DNA of 55,326 nt from an uncultured Oscillospiraceae bacterium (lineage in GTDB: Bacteria > Bacillota > Clostridia > Oscillospirales > Oscillospiraceae): the NCBI GenBank assembly GCA_950097245.1, contig CATNCS010000010.1, forward strand, positions 1 to 55,326. The letters are read 5' to 3'. The position numbers were made by a program, and so were the translations under genes. Shown here piece after piece: positions 7,213 to 14,685 of the stretch. The notes under the pieces are model-generated. The model was given only the letters and a program-made list of their open reading frames with translations, did no database searches and had not been told where the DNA came from. Positions within the stretch are counted from its first letter, which is position 1. Each line of letters starts with the position of its first letter.

Positions 7213-8445
7213 ATGCTGGGAAAACAAAAGCCCGCCGGGGAAAAGCTGGGCATCTATATCCACATCCCCTTCTGCCGCAGCAAGTGCGACTACTGCGACT
7301 TCTACTCCCTGGCGGGGCGGGAGGAGCGGATGGACGACTACCAGAGAGCCCTGCTGGCCCACCTGAAGGAGAGCGCCTTCGCGGCCAGGGGCTTTTCGGT
7401 GGATACCGTCTACTTTGGCGGAGGCACCCCCAGCTGCTACGGGGCGAAACGGCTGAAGGAGCTGCTGTCGGCCGTTAAAAAATACTACAAGGTAGAAAAA
7501 GAGGCGGAGATTACCCTGGAGGCCAACCCGGACAGCGTGGACTTTAAATCCCTGAAGGCCCTGCGGAGGGCGGGCTTCAACCGGATCTCCATGGGGCTTC
7601 AGTCCGCCTGCCCGGCCGAGCTGGAGGCGGTCCACCGGCCCCACACCGTGGCCCAGGGGGACGAGGCCGTGGCCGCGGCCCGAAAGGCCGGCTTTGCCAA
7701 CCTGTCCCTGGACCTGATTTACGGCCTGCCCGCTCAGACGGTGTCCAGCTGGCAGAATACGGTGGAGCATGTGCTGACACTGGAGCCGGAGCACCTGTCC
7801 TGCTACGGCCTGAAGGTGGAGGAGGGCACCCCTCTGGCCGCCCGGGTGGCCGCAGGAGAGGAGCGCCTGCTCAGCGACGACGCCCAGGCCACACTCTACC
7901 TGTGGACGGTGAGCCGCCTGGCCCGGGCGGGCTACGGGCAGTATGAGATATCTAACTTTGCCAGGCCGGGCTTTGCCTCCCGGCACAACCTGCGCTACTG
8001 GCTCACCCAGCCCTATATGGGCTTCGGCCCCGGGGCACACTCCGACTTCGGCGGACGGCGGTACTCCTGGGTCCGGGACCTGGAGGGCTACATCAAGGGT
8101 GTGCTGGAGGGGTCTGTCCCCCTGCTGGACAGCCAGGACCTGATCCCCCAGGAGGAGCGGGGCAGCGAGTACCTCATGCTCCGGCTGCGCACCGCCCGGG
8201 GCATCGAGGAGTGGGAGTACCGGGGGAGCTATTTTATGGATTTTGCCCCTATCGAGGCGCGGCTGCGGGAGTTTGCCGCCCAGGGCTGGGCGGAGAAGAC
8301 GGCGGAGGGCCGGTGGCGGCTGACCCCCAAGGGCTTTCTGGTCTCCAACCAGTTGATCGGAGACCTGCTGGAGCGTCAGGAGAAGGTCCGGCTGGACGAG
8401 CTGCTGCCCAAGGTCCAGGCCCGGTATCAGGGGAAAAAGGCGTAG
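7213..8445 (+). CDS. hemW: Radical SAM heme chaperone HemW (coproporphyrinogen oxidase-like)
   Basis: A protein of 410 residues from ATG 7213, with TTGGAGG upstream; upstream in-frame codons belong to the repeat. The radical SAM cluster motif is CRSKCDYC (Cys 21, 25, 28) after IYIHIPF. GGGTPS, EANPD, RISMGLQS and the Y-G-Q-Y-E-I-S-N-F-A segment are HemN/HemW hallmarks, and a HemN C-terminal domain follows. HemW-like proteins lack the extra N-terminal cysteine of true HemN and bind heme rather than decarboxylating coproporphyrinogen. The TAG stop is the TAG of a GTAGGGG repeat. No other heme genes are near. Confidence 0.93.
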   Translation: MLGKQKPAGEKLGIYIHIPFCRSKCDYCDFYSLAGREERMDDYQRALLAHLKESAFAARGFSVDTVYFGGGTPSCYGAKRLKELLSAVKKYYKVEKEAEITLEANPDSVDFKSLKALRRAGFNRISMGLQSACPAELEAVHRPHTVAQGDEAVAAARKAGFANLSLDLIYGLPAQTVSSWQNTVEHVLTLEPEHLSCYGLKVEEGTPLAARVAAGEERLLSDDAQATLYLWTVSRLARAGYGQYEISNFARPGFASRHNLRYWLTQPYMGFGPGAHSDFGGRRYSWVRDLEGYIKGVLEGSVPLLDSQDLIPQEERGSEYLMLRLRTARGIEEWEYRGSYFMDFAPIEARLREFAAQGWAEKTAEGRWRLTPKGFLVSNQLIGDLLERQEKVRLDELLPKVQARYQGKKA

Positions 8446-8515
8446 GGGCGGATATTATCCGCCCCTATACTGTGAGCTGTTTCATAAAAGGCGGGCGGAT
8501 GGTATCCGCCCCTAC
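8442..8515. repeat. Palindromic mosaic repeat overlapping the hemW stop
   Basis: Left hairpin GGGGCGGATATTATCCGCCCC (core ATATTAT), right hairpin GGGCGGATGGTATCCGCCC ending CCTAC, with a 25-base middle. The hemW stop codon lies in the first bases of the element. Confidence 0.85.
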
Positions 8516-8636
8516 ATGTTGGCCGCATAATTTACAGTTAATGACAGGAAAATTCTGAGGATCGGACAGCGGAAGGGAGCTTTTTCCACCGTTGTCCGTC
8601 TTTTTTAACAATTTGTTCACGGGTCCGCAATTTTTG

Positions 8637-8665
8637 TTGCAAGCGGGGTATAATAGTGCTATAAT
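8637..8665 (+). promoter_or_regulatory. Promoter of murA
   Basis: TTGCAA, 17 bases, TATAAT. A second TATAAT at 8649 lacks a well-placed -35. The leader to the TTG start is about 105 bases. Confidence 0.7.
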
Positions 8666-8777
8666 GTATCCGGTTTGGTACGCCCTGCCATTGGCGGAGG
8701 CTGGATCGCTTTTACATATGGCGTCTACGCCGTATATTCTTATAGATTCCAGGACATGGAAAAGAGGGTGCAGGTTT

Positions 8778-10073
8778 TTGACCAAGTATCTGATTCACGG
8801 GGGAAATCCCCTCCACGGAACCATCCATATCAGCGGCGCAAAAAACGCCGCTGTCGCTATCATTCCCGCCGCCCTGCTGGTGGACGGGGTCTGCCGCATT
8901 GAAAATGTCCCCCAGATCAGCGACGTGACGCTGATTCTTCAAATTTTAAGAGAGCTGGGCGCCGACGTGCGCATGATTAACCGCACCACCTTGGAGGTGG
9001 ACTGCTCCCATATCCGCAACCGCCAGGTGCCCTATGAGCTGGCCCGGAGGATCCGCGCCAGCTACTATCTGGTGGGCGCCCTGCTCAGCCGGTTCGGCTG
9101 GGCGGAGGTCCCCCTGCCCGGCGGCTGCGATTTGGGCGGACGGCCGGTGGACCAGCACATCAAGGGCTTTGTGGCCATGGGGGCCGAGGTGGAGGTGCGC
9201 AACGGCCTCATCGACGCCCACGTCCCCAACGGGGCCCGGCTGTCCGGGGGACAGGTGTACCTGGACATCGTCTCGGTAGGGGCCACCATGAACATTATGC
9301 TGGCCGCCACCCTGGCCCAGGGCAGGACGGTCATCGAAAACGCCGCCAAGGAGCCCCACATCGTGGACCTGGCCAACTTCCTCAACTCCATGGGGGCGGA
9401 TATCCGGGGCGCCGGCACCGACGTGATTAAAATTCGGGGGGTGTCCCGCCTGCGGGGGGGCGCCTACTCCATCATCCCCGACCAGATCGAGGCGGGCACC
9501 TATATGGCCGCTGTGGCCGCCGCCGGAGGGGACGTGCTCATCCGGAACGTCATCCCCAAGCACCTGGACTGCATCACCGCCAAGCTGGTGGAGATGGGGG
9601 TGGAGGTGGAGGAGCTGGACGACGCCCTCCGCCTCCGCCGCACCGGGCCCATGGGCCGGGTGAACGTGAAGACCATGCCCTACCCCGGCTTCCCCACCGA
9701 TATGCAGCCCCAGATCGCCGCCGCTTTGTGCGTGGCCCAGGGGACCAGCGTCCTTACCGAGGGGGTGTGGGACAACCGCTACCGCTATGTGGACGAGTTC
9801 CGCCGCATGGGGGCCCGCATCCAGGTGGACGGCAAGGTGGCCGTCATCGAGGGGGTGGACCACCTGACCGGGGCCCCCGTCCACGCCTGCGACCTGCGGG
9901 CCGGGGCCGCTATGGTCATCGCCGGCCTGGCCGCCCAGGGCACCACCGAGATCGACGGCATCCACCACATTGAGCGCGGCTATGAGACCATTGTGGAGAA
10001 GCTGGCCGCGGTGGGGGCCGACATCCGGATCGTCCACCTGCCGGGGGAGGAAGACCAGTCCCAGGTGGGATGA
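8778..10073 (+). CDS. murA: UDP-N-acetylglucosamine 1-carboxyvinyltransferase (MurA)
   Basis: It transfers enolpyruvate from PEP to UDP-GlcNAc, the first committed step of peptidoglycan synthesis, in the cytoplasm. TTG 8778 is chosen because the family begins just before the (I/V)xGGxPLxGxxxISGAKNA segment, seen here at residues 6-24, and GAGGG lies nine bases upstream; ATGs further upstream have no ribosome site. The length is 431 residues, normal for the family. The PEP-binding cysteine is Cys117 in PGGCDLGGRP, with K22/N23 and the RRIRAS segment also present. GFPTDMQPQ and the DNRYRYVDEF region close the second domain. The fosfomycin-target cysteine is intact. It is followed by a palindromic repeat and walJ. 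Confidence 0.95.
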   Translation: MTKYLIHGGNPLHGTIHISGAKNAAVAIIPAALLVDGVCRIENVPQISDVTLILQILRELGADVRMINRTTLEVDCSHIRNRQVPYELARRIRASYYLVGALLSRFGWAEVPLPGGCDLGGRPVDQHIKGFVAMGAEVEVRNGLIDAHVPNGARLSGGQVYLDIVSVGATMNIMLAATLAQGRTVIENAAKEPHIVDLANFLNSMGADIRGAGTDVIKIRGVSRLRGGAYSIIPDQIEAGTYMAAVAAAGGDVLIRNVIPKHLDCITAKLVEMGVEVEELDDALRLRRTGPMGRVNVKTMPYPGFPTDMQPQIAAALCVAQGTSVLTEGVWDNRYRYVDEFRRMGARIQVDGKVAVIEGVDHLTGAPVHACDLRAGAAMVIAGLAAQGTTEIDGIHHIERGYETIVEKLAAVGADIRIVHLPGEEDQSQVG

Positions 10074-10093
10074 ATTGACGATAAATTGATTTT

Positions 10094-10165
10094 GTAGGGG
10101 GCGGCCTCTGTGCCGCCCCATTTTCCTGTTTTGATATTGCCGGGGCGGCGCAGAGGCCGCCCCCT
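10094..10165. repeat. Long palindrome between murA and walJ
   Basis: Two 23-base arms, GGGGGCGGCCTCTGTGCC... (10097-10119) and its near-perfect inverse (10142-10164), surround a 22-base AT-richer loop. This is the GTAGGGG repeat family with a GC-rich core and lacks a U tract. Confidence 0.75.
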
Positions 10166-10185
10166 GCCGATAGAGGAGGGGTCCT

Positions 10186-10998
10186 TTGCTCACCTTTACC
10201 ACCCTTGCCAGCGGCTCCACCGGCAACGCCGCTCTGGTGTCCTGCGGAGACACCCACATCCTGCTGGACGCGGGCATCTCCGCCAAGCGCATCACCGCCG
10301 GCCTGGCAGAGCTGGGGGTGAAGCCCCACCAGCTTTCGGCCATCCTCCTCACCCACGAACACAGCGACCACGTCTCCGGCCTGCGGGTGCTCACCAAAAA
10401 GGCGGGGGCTCCCATCTACGCCACCCGTTCCACCCTCTGGGAGTGGTATAAGCGGAACCGCTGCGACGAGGTGAAAGCCCTGTTTCGGAAACAGGAGGCG
10501 GGCACGGGATTTCAAATCGGTTCGCTGTGGGTGGAGTCCTTCCCCACCCCCCACGACGCGGCGGGCAGCGTAGGGTATTCCATCGCCGGGGAGGGGAAGC
10601 GGGTAGTGCTGTGCACCGACCTGGGGCACGTCACCCAAGAGGTCCGCCAAGCGGTGAAGGGCTGCGATCTGTTGGTGTGTGAGACCAACCACGACGTGGA
10701 CTGGGTCCGCTCCGGGCCCTACCCCTACTACTTAAAGCAGCGCATCCTGGGGGACTGCGGCCACCTGTCCAACGAGGCGGGGGCGGAGCTGGCCGCCTTC
10801 GCGGTGGAGACCGGCGCCCGTTCGGTGATTCTGGCCCACCTGTCCCAGACCAACAACACCCCTGTCCGAGCCTATGACACAGTGGCCCTCCGGCTGCTGT
10901 CCATGGACTGCGACCCGGAGCGGGATATTTCCCTGTCCGTGGCCCCCAGAGATACCGTCGGAATCACCTGGAGCCCCAAGGGGGTATCGGTATGCTGA
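10186..10998 (+). CDS. walJ: WalJ/YycJ-type MBL-fold metallohydrolase
   Basis: A protein of 270 residues from TTG 10186 with GAGGAGGGG upstream. It is a metallo-beta-lactamase fold with the dinuclear metal motif THEHSDH (His57, His59, Asp61, His62), preceded by LASGSTGNAALV and LLDAGISAK, and with later ligands in PTPHDAAGSVGY, LCTDLGH and LAHLSQTNN. The YycJ/WalJ group is often encoded with WalRK and has been linked to coordinating cell division and DNA processing; the substrate is not established. Here it overlaps rlmH by seven bases, a WalJ-RlmH neighbourhood common in Firmicutes. Confidence 0.9.
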   Translation: MLTFTTLASGSTGNAALVSCGDTHILLDAGISAKRITAGLAELGVKPHQLSAILLTHEHSDHVSGLRVLTKKAGAPIYATRSTLWEWYKRNRCDEVKALFRKQEAGTGFQIGSLWVESFPTPHDAAGSVGYSIAGEGKRVVLCTDLGHVTQEVRQAVKGCDLLVCETNHDVDWVRSGPYPYYLKQRILGDCGHLSNEAGAELAAFAVETGARSVILAHLSQTNNTPVRAYDTVALRLLSMDCDPERDISLSVAPRDTVGITWSPKGVSVC

Positions 10999-11474
10999 GC
11001 GTCTACCTCATCTGCGTGGGCAAGCTGAAGGAGAAATTCTACAAGGACGCCTGCGCCGAGTATGTGAAGCGGCTGTCCGCCTACTGCAGGCTGACGGTGG
11101 TGGAGATTCCCGAGGTCAAGCTGCCCCAGAAGCCCACTTTAGGGGAGATTACCGCCGCCCTGGCCAGGGAGGGGGAGGCCATCCGGGCCAAGATTCCCCC
11201 CAGCTCCCGGGTGGCCGCCCTGTGCGTGGAGGGACGGATGCGCTCCAGCGAGGAGATTCCCCAGATGTTCCCTGCCCCGGGCCGCAGCCCGGACAAGCAC
11301 ATGGTCTTTATCATCGGAGGCAGCTACGGCCTGCACCCCTCCATCAAGGCGGAGGCCAACACCCAGCTGTCCATGTCTCCCATGACCTTCCCCCACCACC
11401 TGGCCCGGGTCATGCTGCTGGAGCAGATCTATCGGGCGTTTAAAATCAATGAGGGGTCGGCCTATCATAAATAA
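10992..11474 (+). CDS. rlmH: 23S rRNA (pseudouridine1915-N3)-methyltransferase RlmH
   Basis: A protein of 160 residues, the usual size, starting inside the end of walJ (translational coupling). It is a SPOUT-class methyltransferase that modifies pseudouridine 1915 of helix 69 on the assembled ribosome. The start (MLSVYLICVGKLKEKF), FIIGGSYGLHPSIK with the knotted SAM site, LSMSPMTFPHHLARV and the C-terminal LLEQIYRAFKINEGSAYHK block are all diagnostic. Gene end and C-terminus are intact. Confidence 0.96.
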   Translation: MLSVYLICVGKLKEKFYKDACAEYVKRLSAYCRLTVVEIPEVKLPQKPTLGEITAALAREGEAIRAKIPPSSRVAALCVEGRMRSSEEIPQMFPAPGRSPDKHMVFIIGGSYGLHPSIKAEANTQLSMSPMTFPHHLARVMLLEQIYRAFKINEGSAYHK

Positions 11475-11512
11475 AACGGCCCCGTCTCAAAGAAACGGAG
11501 CCGTCCCACAAC

Positions 11513-11541
11513 TTGACACACCCACAAAAATGTGGTATGCT
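11513..11541 (+). promoter_or_regulatory. Promoter of the orphan antitoxin-like sRNA
   Basis: TTGACA, 17 bases, TATGCT. No protein gene follows; the transcript would end at 11647. Confidence 0.7.
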
Positions 11542-11547
11542 ACAGTT

Positions 11548-11647
11548 GTGTAGGGGAATCGCCCAGCGCTGGCGGTTTGGCCCTGTTAAGCTAGGTTTTT
11601 ATCAAGAGACAGAAACCGTCACCGTGCAGGGTGGCGGTTTCTTTTTT
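11548..11647 (+). ncRNA. Orphan copy of the antisense (antitoxin-like) RNA
   Basis: A predicted RNA of about 100 nt between a TTGACA promoter and a strong terminator: GAAACCGTCACC (11612-11623) pairs with GGTGGCGGTTTC (11630-11641), followed by six T. Its sequence matches the minus-strand RNA at 33176-33271 over most of its length: both begin GTGTAGGG, share GGCGGTTTGGC and AAGCT, and end with the same hairpin. On the opposite strand only the tail of the peptide gene survives (KRNRHPAR and a stop, directly preceded by another stop), so the toxin-like frame has been lost while promoter, RNA and terminator remain. Confidence 0.6.
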
Positions 11648-11663
11648 ACCTTGACTTAAATCA

Positions 11664-11981
11664 TTACCGTCCGTGCCAGCGTTCTTTTTCCGCCTGAAAC
11701 AGGGAGCACGCCTCCAACTGTTGCAGCCGTTGACAGACGGCAATCTCACTGTCCAAAAGCCGCAGCAGGGCTTTCCTGCTGACCGGCTCCAGGAAGTGGT
11801 CCCCCGTCCGACTGCCCTCCTGAATGGTCTCCTCATACCAGCACCTGCCGTCCTCGGTGACAAACCAAACCTGGGACACTACTGGTCCGAAACACAGCTT
11901 TTTGAGAATTACCCGCCGGCCGTTGACAAATTCCCTTTCCGGTAGGCAGTGGAGCCAGTGAGCAACCCAAAAATCCTTCAT
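11664..11981 (-). CDS. Hypothetical protein following the radical SAM gene
   Basis: A protein of 105 residues, family not recognised. It is soluble, with a mixed alpha/beta N-terminal part (HCLPEREFVNGRRVILKKL, then VWFVTEDGRCWYEE) and a helical C-terminus rich in Leu, Gln and Glu (LLRLLDSEIAVCQRLQQLEA). No signal peptide or membrane segment. Its ATG lies two bases after the stop of the radical SAM gene with only a weak GGGGG ribosome site, so translation is probably coupled. It reads into the orphan sRNA region on the opposite strand. Confidence 0.6.
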   Translation of the reverse strand: MKDFWVAHWLHCLPEREFVNGRRVILKKLCFGPVVSQVWFVTEDGRCWYEETIQEGSRTGDHFLEPVSRKALLRLLDSEIAVCQRLQQLEACSLFQAEKERWHGR

Positions 11982-11983
11982 GC

Positions 11984-12862
11984 CTATACCCCCGTCAAGT
12001 CGAAGGGTGGGGTATACTCCTCCCGGGCGGAGGTCCGCTCCTGGGTGAAGCCGGCCAGCCCCAGGTTGACCATGTACTCCTGCGCCGCCCGTATCTCCCC
12101 GGGGCGCAGGCGGCGGTTGAGCTCCGGGCAGGCGGACAGGTCCCCCCAGGGGGTATACTGGCTCATGAGGGAGAAGAGCACCGTCCCCGGCTCGAACGTC
12201 GAGGCCACCCAGTCCATCACCGCCTTGGCCTGGCCCACCTGGCCGGGGAGGATTAAATGCCGTATTATTGTCCCCCTTAATAACAGTCCGTTATCGTCAA
12301 ACCGGCAGGGGCCGGTCTGGCGGACCATCTCCCGGATGGCCGCCTGGGCGATTTCCGGGTAGTCGGGGGCGGCGGAGTACCGGCTGGCAGTCTCCCCGTT
12401 CAGGTACTTCAGGTCGGGGAGGTAGACGCCTACCTTGCCCTCCAGCCCGCGGAGGGTATCCGATTTGTCATATCCCCCGGTGTTGAATACAACAGGTATT
12501 GAAGGACGCCATTCCTTCAGCAGGGCGGCGATGACATGGACATAGTGGGTGGGGTTGACGAAGTTCAGGTTGTGGGCCCCCTGGACGATGAGGTCCTCGC
12601 AGATGGCCCGCAGGCGGTCCGGGGTGACAGTCCGGCCAAAGTCCTGATGGCTGATTTTCTCGTTCTGACAGAAGACGCAGCCCAGGGGACAGCCGGAGAA
12701 GAAGATCGTCCCGGAGCCCCGGGTGCCTGAGATGGGGGGCTCCTCCCAGTGGTGGAGAGCGGCACGGGCCAGGACGGGGGCGGCGGGCATCCGGCAGTAC
12801 CCCGCCCCGGCGGTTTCGGTGCGCTTTGCACCGCAATTTCTGGGGCATAAATTGCAAATCAT
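11984..12862 (-). CDS. Radical SAM protein, PflX-like (activating-enzyme type)
   Basis: A protein of 292 residues. The cluster-binding motif CPLGCVFC follows FFSG, as in pyruvate-formate-lyase activating-enzyme relatives; an extra N-terminal cysteine set (CNLCPRNCG, with a later Cys in GYCRMP) resembles the PflX/COG1313 group. Other conserved blocks are HNLNFVNPTHYVHVI, VFNTGGYDK, YLPDLKYL and GTIIRHLILPG. These enzymes are thought to generate glycyl radicals or modify proteins; the partner is unknown and no glycyl-radical enzyme lies in the window. Downstream of mutY on the same strand, separated by a hairpin. Confidence 0.88.
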   Translation of the reverse strand: MICNLCPRNCGAKRTETAGAGYCRMPAAPVLARAALHHWEEPPISGTRGSGTIFFSGCPLGCVFCQNEKISHQDFGRTVTPDRLRAICEDLIVQGAHNLNFVNPTHYVHVIAALLKEWRPSIPVVFNTGGYDKSDTLRGLEGKVGVYLPDLKYLNGETASRYSAAPDYPEIAQAAIREMVRQTGPCRFDDNGLLLRGTIIRHLILPGQVGQAKAVMDWVASTFEPGTVLFSLMSQYTPWGDLSACPELNRRLRPGEIRAAQEYMVNLGLAGFTQERTSAREEYTPPFDLTGV

Positions 12863-12913
12863 ACCAGTTAGAACCTTTCAATTTGACAGTGGTGACAGGG
12901 AAAGTTCTTTTTG

Positions 12914-12941
12914 GATACTTTTTCTTTCAAGAAAAAGTATC
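12914..12941. terminator. Hairpin at the mutY stop codon
   Basis: GATACTTTTTC and GAAAAAGTATC pair perfectly around a 6-base loop and include the mutY stop codon (12940-12942). No clear U tract follows on the minus strand, so termination may be partial. Confidence 0.55.
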
Positions 12942-13983
12942 AGAAGTGTCCCAGTCGGTCCAGAACCGCCTGCTCAAAGCTCCGGAAGGCGTTGGGGACG
13001 GCGTAGGTATCCCGCAGGGCCGTCCGGTTGGCCCACACCCAGCCCTCGGGCAGGGCAGGGTTGTCTGCCTCCCCGGCCAGGGCGGTCATGTGCCACTCGA
13101 TGTGGGTAAAGATGTGCTTTCCCGTCCCTGCCCGCTCCAGGGGGGCGGACAGCCCCCACCGGGAGAGCCAGTCGGTGCCGTCCGCCGGCTCGTTGGGGTA
13201 CTCCCACAGCCCGGCCAGCAGGCCCCGGTCCGGACGGCGGCGGAGGGCCACGCTGTCCCCGTGGAAGAGGAGGTAGACGGTGCGCTCCTCCACCCGCCGG
13301 GGCCGCTTGGCCCCCTTGACAGGCAGCTCCCCGGTGCGGCCCTCCTGAAAGGCCCGGCAGAGGGCGGCCGCCGGACATTTTTCACACAGCGGCGCGCCGT
13401 TGGGCAGGCAGATGGTGGCCCCCAGCGCCCTCAGCGCCTGGTTGAAGTCCCCGGGGGCGTCCGAGGGGATTACCTCGGCCAGGGCGGCCGTTACCCGCCT
13501 TTTCATGGCGGAGGTGGCGATGTCGCCGCTGTCCCCGGTGATTCGGGCAATCACCCGCAGAACGTTGCCGTCCACTGCGGGGACGGGGAGGCCGAAGGCG
13601 ATGGAGGAAATTGCCCCGGCGGTATAGTCCCCCACCCCGGCCAGAGAGCGGATGCCCTCATAAGTATTTGGAAATACTCCCTTGTGATTGAGCGTGATCT
13701 GTTCTGCCGCTTTTTGAAGGTTTCTGGCCCGGCTGTAGTAGCCCAGCCCCTGCCACAGCTTCATCAGCCGGTCCTGGGGCAGGGCGGCCAGGGCGGCGAC
13801 AGAGGGGGCCGCCTCCAGAAAACGGCGGTAGTAGTCCAGCACTGCCGCTACCCGGGTCTGCTGGAGCATGACCTCAGATATCCACACGTGGTAGGGGGTG
13901 GGGTCGCTGCGCCAGGGGAGCTCCCGGGCGTTTTCCCGATACCAGACCAGCAGCGGGATGGGGAGCTGCTGCAATTTATCCAA
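12940..13983 (-). CDS. mutY: Adenine DNA glycosylase MutY
   Basis: It removes adenine mispaired with 8-oxoguanine. 347 residues from a TTG start (13981-13983) with GAAAGGAG upstream; no ATG fits better. The N-terminal catalytic domain has PWR, VMLQQTRVAAVLDYY with the catalytic Glu region, the helix-hairpin-helix LAGVGDYTAGAI with the catalytic Asp further on (AVDGNVLRV), and an iron-sulphur loop with cysteines spaced C-x7-C-x2-C-x5-C, one residue longer in the first gap than the spacing I know from model MutY. A C-terminal NUDIX-like domain (RRRPDRGLLAGLWEYP, FTHIEWHM) recognises 8-oxoG. Complete. Confidence 0.94.
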   Translation of the reverse strand: MDKLQQLPIPLLVWYRENARELPWRSDPTPYHVWISEVMLQQTRVAAVLDYYRRFLEAAPSVAALAALPQDRLMKLWQGLGYYSRARNLQKAAEQITLNHKGVFPNTYEGIRSLAGVGDYTAGAISSIAFGLPVPAVDGNVLRVIARITGDSGDIATSAMKRRVTAALAEVIPSDAPGDFNQALRALGATICLPNGAPLCEKCPAAALCRAFQEGRTGELPVKGAKRPRRVEERTVYLLFHGDSVALRRRPDRGLLAGLWEYPNEPADGTDWLSRWGLSAPLERAGTGKHIFTHIEWHMTALAGEADNPALPEGWVWANRTALRDTYAVPNAFRSFEQAVLDRLGHF

Positions 13984-14297
13984 AGAAAAGCTCCTTTCAA
14001 TCAGGTCCTTCAGGTAACGATACAGATGATTTCTGCTTGCGTGAAATGATAACTAAAAAAGAATAATAAATATAATGGATTTGGGAATGGCAATTCCCCG
14101 GACGGAGTGGTAAAGTTTTGGACAGAGCAAAGGTTAAAAATTTAACGAGGCGCCGGCTGCCGCTCTTGCCGGCGGACTCAAAAATTTTTGGGCTTTGACT
14201 CCATCATTCCTTTTTCATCCATCCTTCCAGATCACCACACAGGGGCGCCCGCCAGGGCGCCCCTGTGTGGTTTTGTGCGGGGCGGCTCCGTCTGATT
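13984..14297. other. 314-base gap between mutY and the C_GCAxxG gene
   Basis: No supportable gene. It holds the mutY ribosome site (GAAAGGAG near 13990-13999), an AT-rich stretch (14050-14090) where the mutY promoter should lie but where no clean -35/-10 pair was found, a GC hairpin CGCCGGC/GCCGGCG near 14152-14175, and the strong hairpin at 14235-14274. Confidence 0.5.
14235..14274. terminator. Hairpin downstream of the recG-C_GCAxxG operon
   Basis: CCACACAGGGGCGCCC and GGGCGCCCCTGTGTGG form a perfect 16-bp stem with a 4-base loop. T's follow on the plus strand only. It most likely ends the minus-strand operon whose last stop is at 14298. Confidence 0.6.
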
Positions 14298-14669
14298 TTA
14301 TTCGCCCAGGGCCTCCACCGACTCAAAGACCAGGCCGTCGCAGTGCTCCTTCCGGGGGATGCCCGCGTCGTGGGAGGCCTTCAGCAGGGCGGCGCAGTTG
14401 ATATCCCCGTGGTCCTGGCGGAACTTGCGCAGAAAGGCGGCAAGCTCCTCCTGGGGGTGGCCGGTCATCCCCAGCACCATCAGCCCCCCGGTGAGGGCCC
14501 CGCAGGCGGAGCCGCACTGCATCCCGGCGCCGAAGCCCTGCCCCAGGGCATAGGCCTGCTCCTCGGTAAGCCCCATCTCCCGGGCAAAGGTGACCAGGAC
14601 GGACTGGCAGCAGTTGAAGTGTACGTCGGTGCGGGCCCGGAGCTCCCGGGCTTTCTCTAAATGTGTCAT
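14298..14669 (-). CDS. C_GCAxxG_C_C family protein
   Basis: A protein of 123 residues from ATG 14667-14669, preceded by AAGGAG; the more distal in-frame start would overlap recG. It carries the family pattern of cysteines: NCCQSVLVTFARE, then GFGAGMQCGSACGALTGG, then INCAALLK and a C-terminal HCDGLV. Members are small, anaerobe-specific and sometimes fused to or encoded with redox enzymes; they probably bind a metal or cluster. It starts 17 bases after the recG stop and is likely cotranscribed with it. Confidence 0.88.
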   Translation of the reverse strand: MTHLEKARELRARTDVHFNCCQSVLVTFAREMGLTEEQAYALGQGFGAGMQCGSACGALTGGLMVLGMTGHPQEELAAFLRKFRQDHGDINCAALLKASHDAGIPRKEHCDGLVFESVEALGE

Positions 14670-14685
14670 GGTCTTGTTCTCCTTT

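Noticed and set aside
8592-8777. Upstream start that would extend MurA by about 60 residues
   Set aside because: The extension crosses the promoter, has no homology to MurA and no ribosome site. TTG 8778 fits the family N-terminus.
11475-11508. Terminator directly after rlmH
   Set aside because: AACGGCCCCGT / ACGGAGCCGT pair imperfectly with a mismatch and no U tract; too weak to list as a feature.
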